In this document: positions 62,301-64,000 of the stretch, piece by piece | Layout of the letters: every line of letters starts with the position of its first letter | How positions within the stretch are numbered: the first letter of the stretch is position 1 | NCBI GenBank assembly: GCA_002633025.1 | Contig: NMRB01000833.1 | Span: 37,665-101,664 of the forward strand | From: Notospermus geniculatus | Lineage: Eukaryota; Nemertea; Pilidiophora; Heteronemertea; Lineidae | Length of the DNA stretch: 64,000 nt | Direction: 5' to 3' | The notes under the pieces: generated by a model | Told to the model about the DNA's origin: nothing | Databases searched by the model: none | Seen by the model: only the letters and a program-made list of their open reading frames with translations | Position numbers and translations under genes: made by a program

Positions 62301-64000
62301 CAAAGAAAGAACCCTCTCAGGAGGACAAGTTGTTTAATCAGAAAGTCTTCGCCTCCCTCACATTCAAGGATGGCCATTATTACATGGATCTGCCTTTTCG
62401 GGATGATGCGATCCAGTTACCAAACAACAGGTCCCAAGCGTTGGATCGACTCCAGTCTTTAAAGAAGAAGATGATGAGGAACGAGAAGTTTGCGACTGAC
62501 TACAGGGCCTTTATCGCTAAGATGCTTGAGAAGGGATATGCTGTGAAGGTGAGTGACACAGACGAGATCGAGGGTAGAACCTGGTACATACCTCACCATG
62601 GTATTTACCATCCAAGAAAGCCTAACAAAATCCGTGTGGTTTTTGATTGTTCGGCAAAGTACCTGGGAACATCTCTTAATGATACGCTGTTACAAGGACC
62701 GAATCTGACCAACACCACCGTCAATGTTCTGTTGAGATTTCGAGAGGAATCAACTGCCATGATGTCAGATATCGAAGGTATGTTCCACCAGGTGAGGGTT
62801 TCCGAACATCACACTGATTGTTTGCGATTTCTTTGGTGGCCAGATGGAGACGTTACCAAGAATCCCGAAGTTTACAAGATGGTAGCTCATTTGTTCGGTG
62901 CGGTGTCTTCCCCTGCTTGTGCTAATGTAGCACTTCGCCAGACAGCGGTTGATCATAAGGATGAGTATCCTCCAGAGATTGTCAAGAGTGTATCTACAAG
63001 TTTCTATGTTGATGATTACCTAAACTCTGTTTCAAGGGGCCTTGGCATTAAGACAGCTACCGATGTGACGAAGCTCATGGCGGAAGGAGGGTTCAGACTA
63101 ACAGGATGGATTTCCAACTGTATGGAGGTCAACCGTTCCATTCCCGAGTCGGAGAGGGCCAAGAACTTGCAGGCTATCAAGAAGGATCTGGAAAGCTGTA
63201 GCAGTTTGCCAACAGAAAGAGCCCTCGGCGTGGTATGGTTAGTGGATTCAGACTCTCTGGGTTTTCAGTTCGTTCTGAGGGATAGGCCTTACACGAGACG
63301 GGGTATCTTGTCTGTTATCTCATCGGTCTTTGACCCACTAGGTTTTGCTGCACCTTTCGTTTTACCTGGTCGGATTCTGCTTCAGAACTTGTGTCAGCAG
63401 GACGTCGGATGGGATGACGACATTGGTGAGGCGTATGAGAGTAGGTGGCGCAAGTGGTTAACAGACATCCCTCTGATAGAGAAACTCACAGTCCCTCGGT
63501 GCCTCAAGCCAGATGGTTTCGTTGCTGTTTCGTACCAGCTGCATTCCTTTTCCGATGCCAGTGACCAGGGATACGGCATTGCTGTCTACGCCAGGCTGTC
63601 TGATGAGGATGGAAAGGTCAGTTGCAACCTCCTGATGGGAAAATCCCGTGTAGCACCCCTTAAGAAGATCACAACCCCTCGGATGGAATTGACTGCTGCT
63701 AGTATTGCGGTGAAGTTCGCCAACCTCATCACTGAAGAGATGAACCATCAGTTCGACAAGGCTGTCTACTGGACAGACAGCAAGTCAGTGTTGTGCTACA
63801 TCGCTAACAAGACCAGCAGGTTCAAAACCTTTGTAGCGAACAGGCTTACCACAATCCATGAGGGTTCGACACCAGACCAGTGGAGGTACGTCAGTTCTAA
63901 TCTCAATCCGGCCGACATAGCATCGAGAGGTATCAGTCCAAAGGAAAAGGAAACTTCAGTGTGGTTGCATGGTCCGCAGTTTCTGTCTGAAGATGAGTCT
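59306..64000 (+). CDS. BEL/Pao LTR-retrotransposon gag-pol polyprotein, 5' complete, runs off the window
   Basis: The ATG at 59306 has a good context (AACATGG), and the frame is open for 1565 codons to the last base. Domains in order: a charged, partly coiled-coil N-terminal region (residues ~1-420); a gag-like domain starting FSGDPLEYLKFVRQF (~428 on); zinc-knuckle-like Cys/His motifs at ~700 (CAFCKSQEHSLEAC) and ~734 (CFACLESSHHSKNC); a retropepsin-like site FLDPGSN (Asp 820); reverse transcriptase with MSDIEGMF (Asp 1155) and FYVDDYL (Asp 1236/1237); and RNase H with FSDASDQGYG (Asp 1417), TPRMELTAA (Glu 1461) and WTDSKSV (Asp 1491), followed by NPADIASRG. SDIEGMFHQV, YVDDYL and SDAS are diagnostic of BEL/Pao. 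The integrase and 3' LTR lie beyond the window, and the 5' LTR and primer site are not present left of the N at 59247. All catalytic residues checked are intact, so this copy is recent and possibly active. In the cell, gag would package the RNA and pol would process, copy and integrate it. Confidence 0.95.
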   Translation, partial: MANAEGAEGPASVRRSGRQRNPTEKGREYQLQLAVKRRSEFSVTVANLLKEIGPLLTDQADVRDIESKFSHWLFRYEQFLGAHEVVQHLLSDDERKEDESGVSATMVIFDQFRRSTERWISNRKREMSADDTSLLKTPAAERRHSKAVSSGKTPAPTKDVKREIVKTPAVKGSVVDDSKRVQVSKRELTGATGSVTSKSAGSVLRTRHAKFSAGSVVDTIEPHDSVSNVSESSSKASRISLAKAREIQRKAEAVARSESLKRTRDLELAKLDLKIQEEQLKLNTEIKVAEARVRVLEEFEGRAPTDESGDVPDDFIVIDEYVAPESQRDADLSAPQTTLDHQGSHPRPAAPDFVARNQPLSDSQPQRHVSIDRDRDHSIPRLGTASRSGKGVDSSTCGSPWLPGTGTPLRGYTTDVVQELRKPQVNIQTFSGDPLEYLKFVRQFNSRILAYATSDDEKLSYLEQFTSGEAHKIVTGYSSLDPSKAFTAILREFDERYGDPEVLANAYVKRALDWPLIKPDDAKGLDDFGVFLLECENAIHSLQAIRILEYSENIRRMMSKLPYYLHDRWRNVVQTIKDKNLPVEFGDFVRFVRKEAKKANDPVYGKKALSVLRTKPPSDKVGKSRDKASKASFATVSSKSDKPKTKKSVVKASTATTGASSSDASVLVPDKSNLPDVLLSDKPASKTSNPTTRVAFSKPCAFCKSQEHSLEACAVITGKPYQERFEFLKRLSVCFACLESSHHSKNCRVKNTCSKCPRRHHTILHVDPAASEAAVGASCSSILGCSTGAGSSEGDCTMAIIPVLVKGKNSVMIETYAFLDPGSNVSFCTERLAQRLGVSGKKASVKIDTMDSSQIVATSKVSGLELCSLNGHECVKLPTLFSRDEMPVSKRHMPSQADIAEWEHLKDLEIPDVDAEVEVLIGNNVPDVYTPLEVRTGPRGSPHAVKSVMGWIFWNVVRDDKSTAGTQKVHQIAAEEVQRLEELVRVSMNLDFPERCLDTKKEPSQEDKLFNQKVFASLTFKDGHYYMDLPFRDDAIQLPNNRSQALDRLQSLKKKMMRNEKFATDYRAFIAKMLEKGYAVKVSDTDEIEGRTWYIPHHGIYHPRKPNKIRVVFDCSAKYLGTSLNDTLLQGPNLTNTTVNVLLRFREESTAMMSDIEGMFHQVRVSEHHTDCLRFLWWPDGDVTKNPEVYKMVAHLFGAVSSPACANVALRQTAVDHKDEYPPEIVKSVSTSFYVDDYLNSVSRGLGIKTATDVTKLMAEGGFRLTGWISNCMEVNRSIPESERAKNLQAIKKDLESCSSLPTERALGVVWLVDSDSLGFQFVLRDRPYTRRGILSVISSVFDPLGFAAPFVLPGRILLQNLCQQDVGWDDDIGEAYESRWRKWLTDIPLIEKLTVPRCLKPDGFVAVSYQLHSFSDASDQGYGIAVYARLSDEDGKVSCNLLMGKSRVAPLKKITTPRMELTAASIAVKFANLITEEMNHQFDKAVYWTDSKSVLCYIANKTSRFKTFVANRLTTIHEGSTPDQWRYVSSNLNPADIASRGISPKEKETSVWLHGPQFLSEDES

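Overview
The window is eukaryotic, repeat-dominated intergenic DNA from an animal. There are no bacterial-style operons. Coding-like segments sit next to splice-site consensus, and the transposon mix (BEL/Pao, CR1, L2, L1/Tx1-like, Tc1/mariner, MULE, Ginger-like integrase with Ulp1 and PHD, many MITEs) is typical of marine invertebrates such as echinoderms, hemichordates, lancelets or molluscs. The octamer TAGGCCTA and words such as ACATGTA recur, which fits that range. I cannot name the species. One scaffold gap (460 N) and several single-N joins (1851, 5833, 23307, 39387, 59247) show a draft assembly.

Layout. 1-4.2 kb: a CR1/Jockey-like reverse transcriptase with one internal stop, an exon-like zinc-finger ORF, a minisatellite, and a tandem duplication with an LTR/primer-site look. 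4.2-8.7 kb: fold-back elements and three arrays of short palindromic words around the gap. 9.0-10.1 kb: the best host-gene-like signal, three phase-compatible exons on the minus strand. 10.3-12.2 kb: a non-LTR endonuclease relic and a MULE relic. 14-20 kb: nested repeats, including a broken Tc1 transposase and MITEs whose empty sites can be read from paralogous copies inside the window. 20-36 kb: MULE transposase relics, L1-like and CR1 relics, and a Ginger-type integrase/Ulp1/PHD relic split by two MITEs. 36-42 kb: a DIRS-like gag fragment, two non-LTR relics (one L2) and a perfect 95-bp palindrome. 43-47 kb: a long non-coding repeat family with two clean 9-bp-TSD insertions. 50-55 kb: word-array fold-backs, a threefold tandem exon-like repeat and a long-TIR Tc1-type element. 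56.4-59.2 kb: a broken protein of a widespread but uncharacterised repeat-borne family. 59.3-64 kb: an uninterrupted BEL/Pao gag-pol frame that leaves the window.

The genes do not form a pathway. What can be reconstructed is an insertion history: autonomous elements decayed and smaller TIR elements landed in them, often leaving readable target-site duplications. The most unusual sequence-level theme is a set of fold-back elements whose interiors are built from iterated self-complementary words. The most interesting coding item is the uncharacterised family at 56.4-59.2 kb. Apart from the 9-10 kb exons and the tandem exon-like units at 53.6-54.4 kb, I see no convincing host genes. All family assignments come from reading motifs, without database searches.
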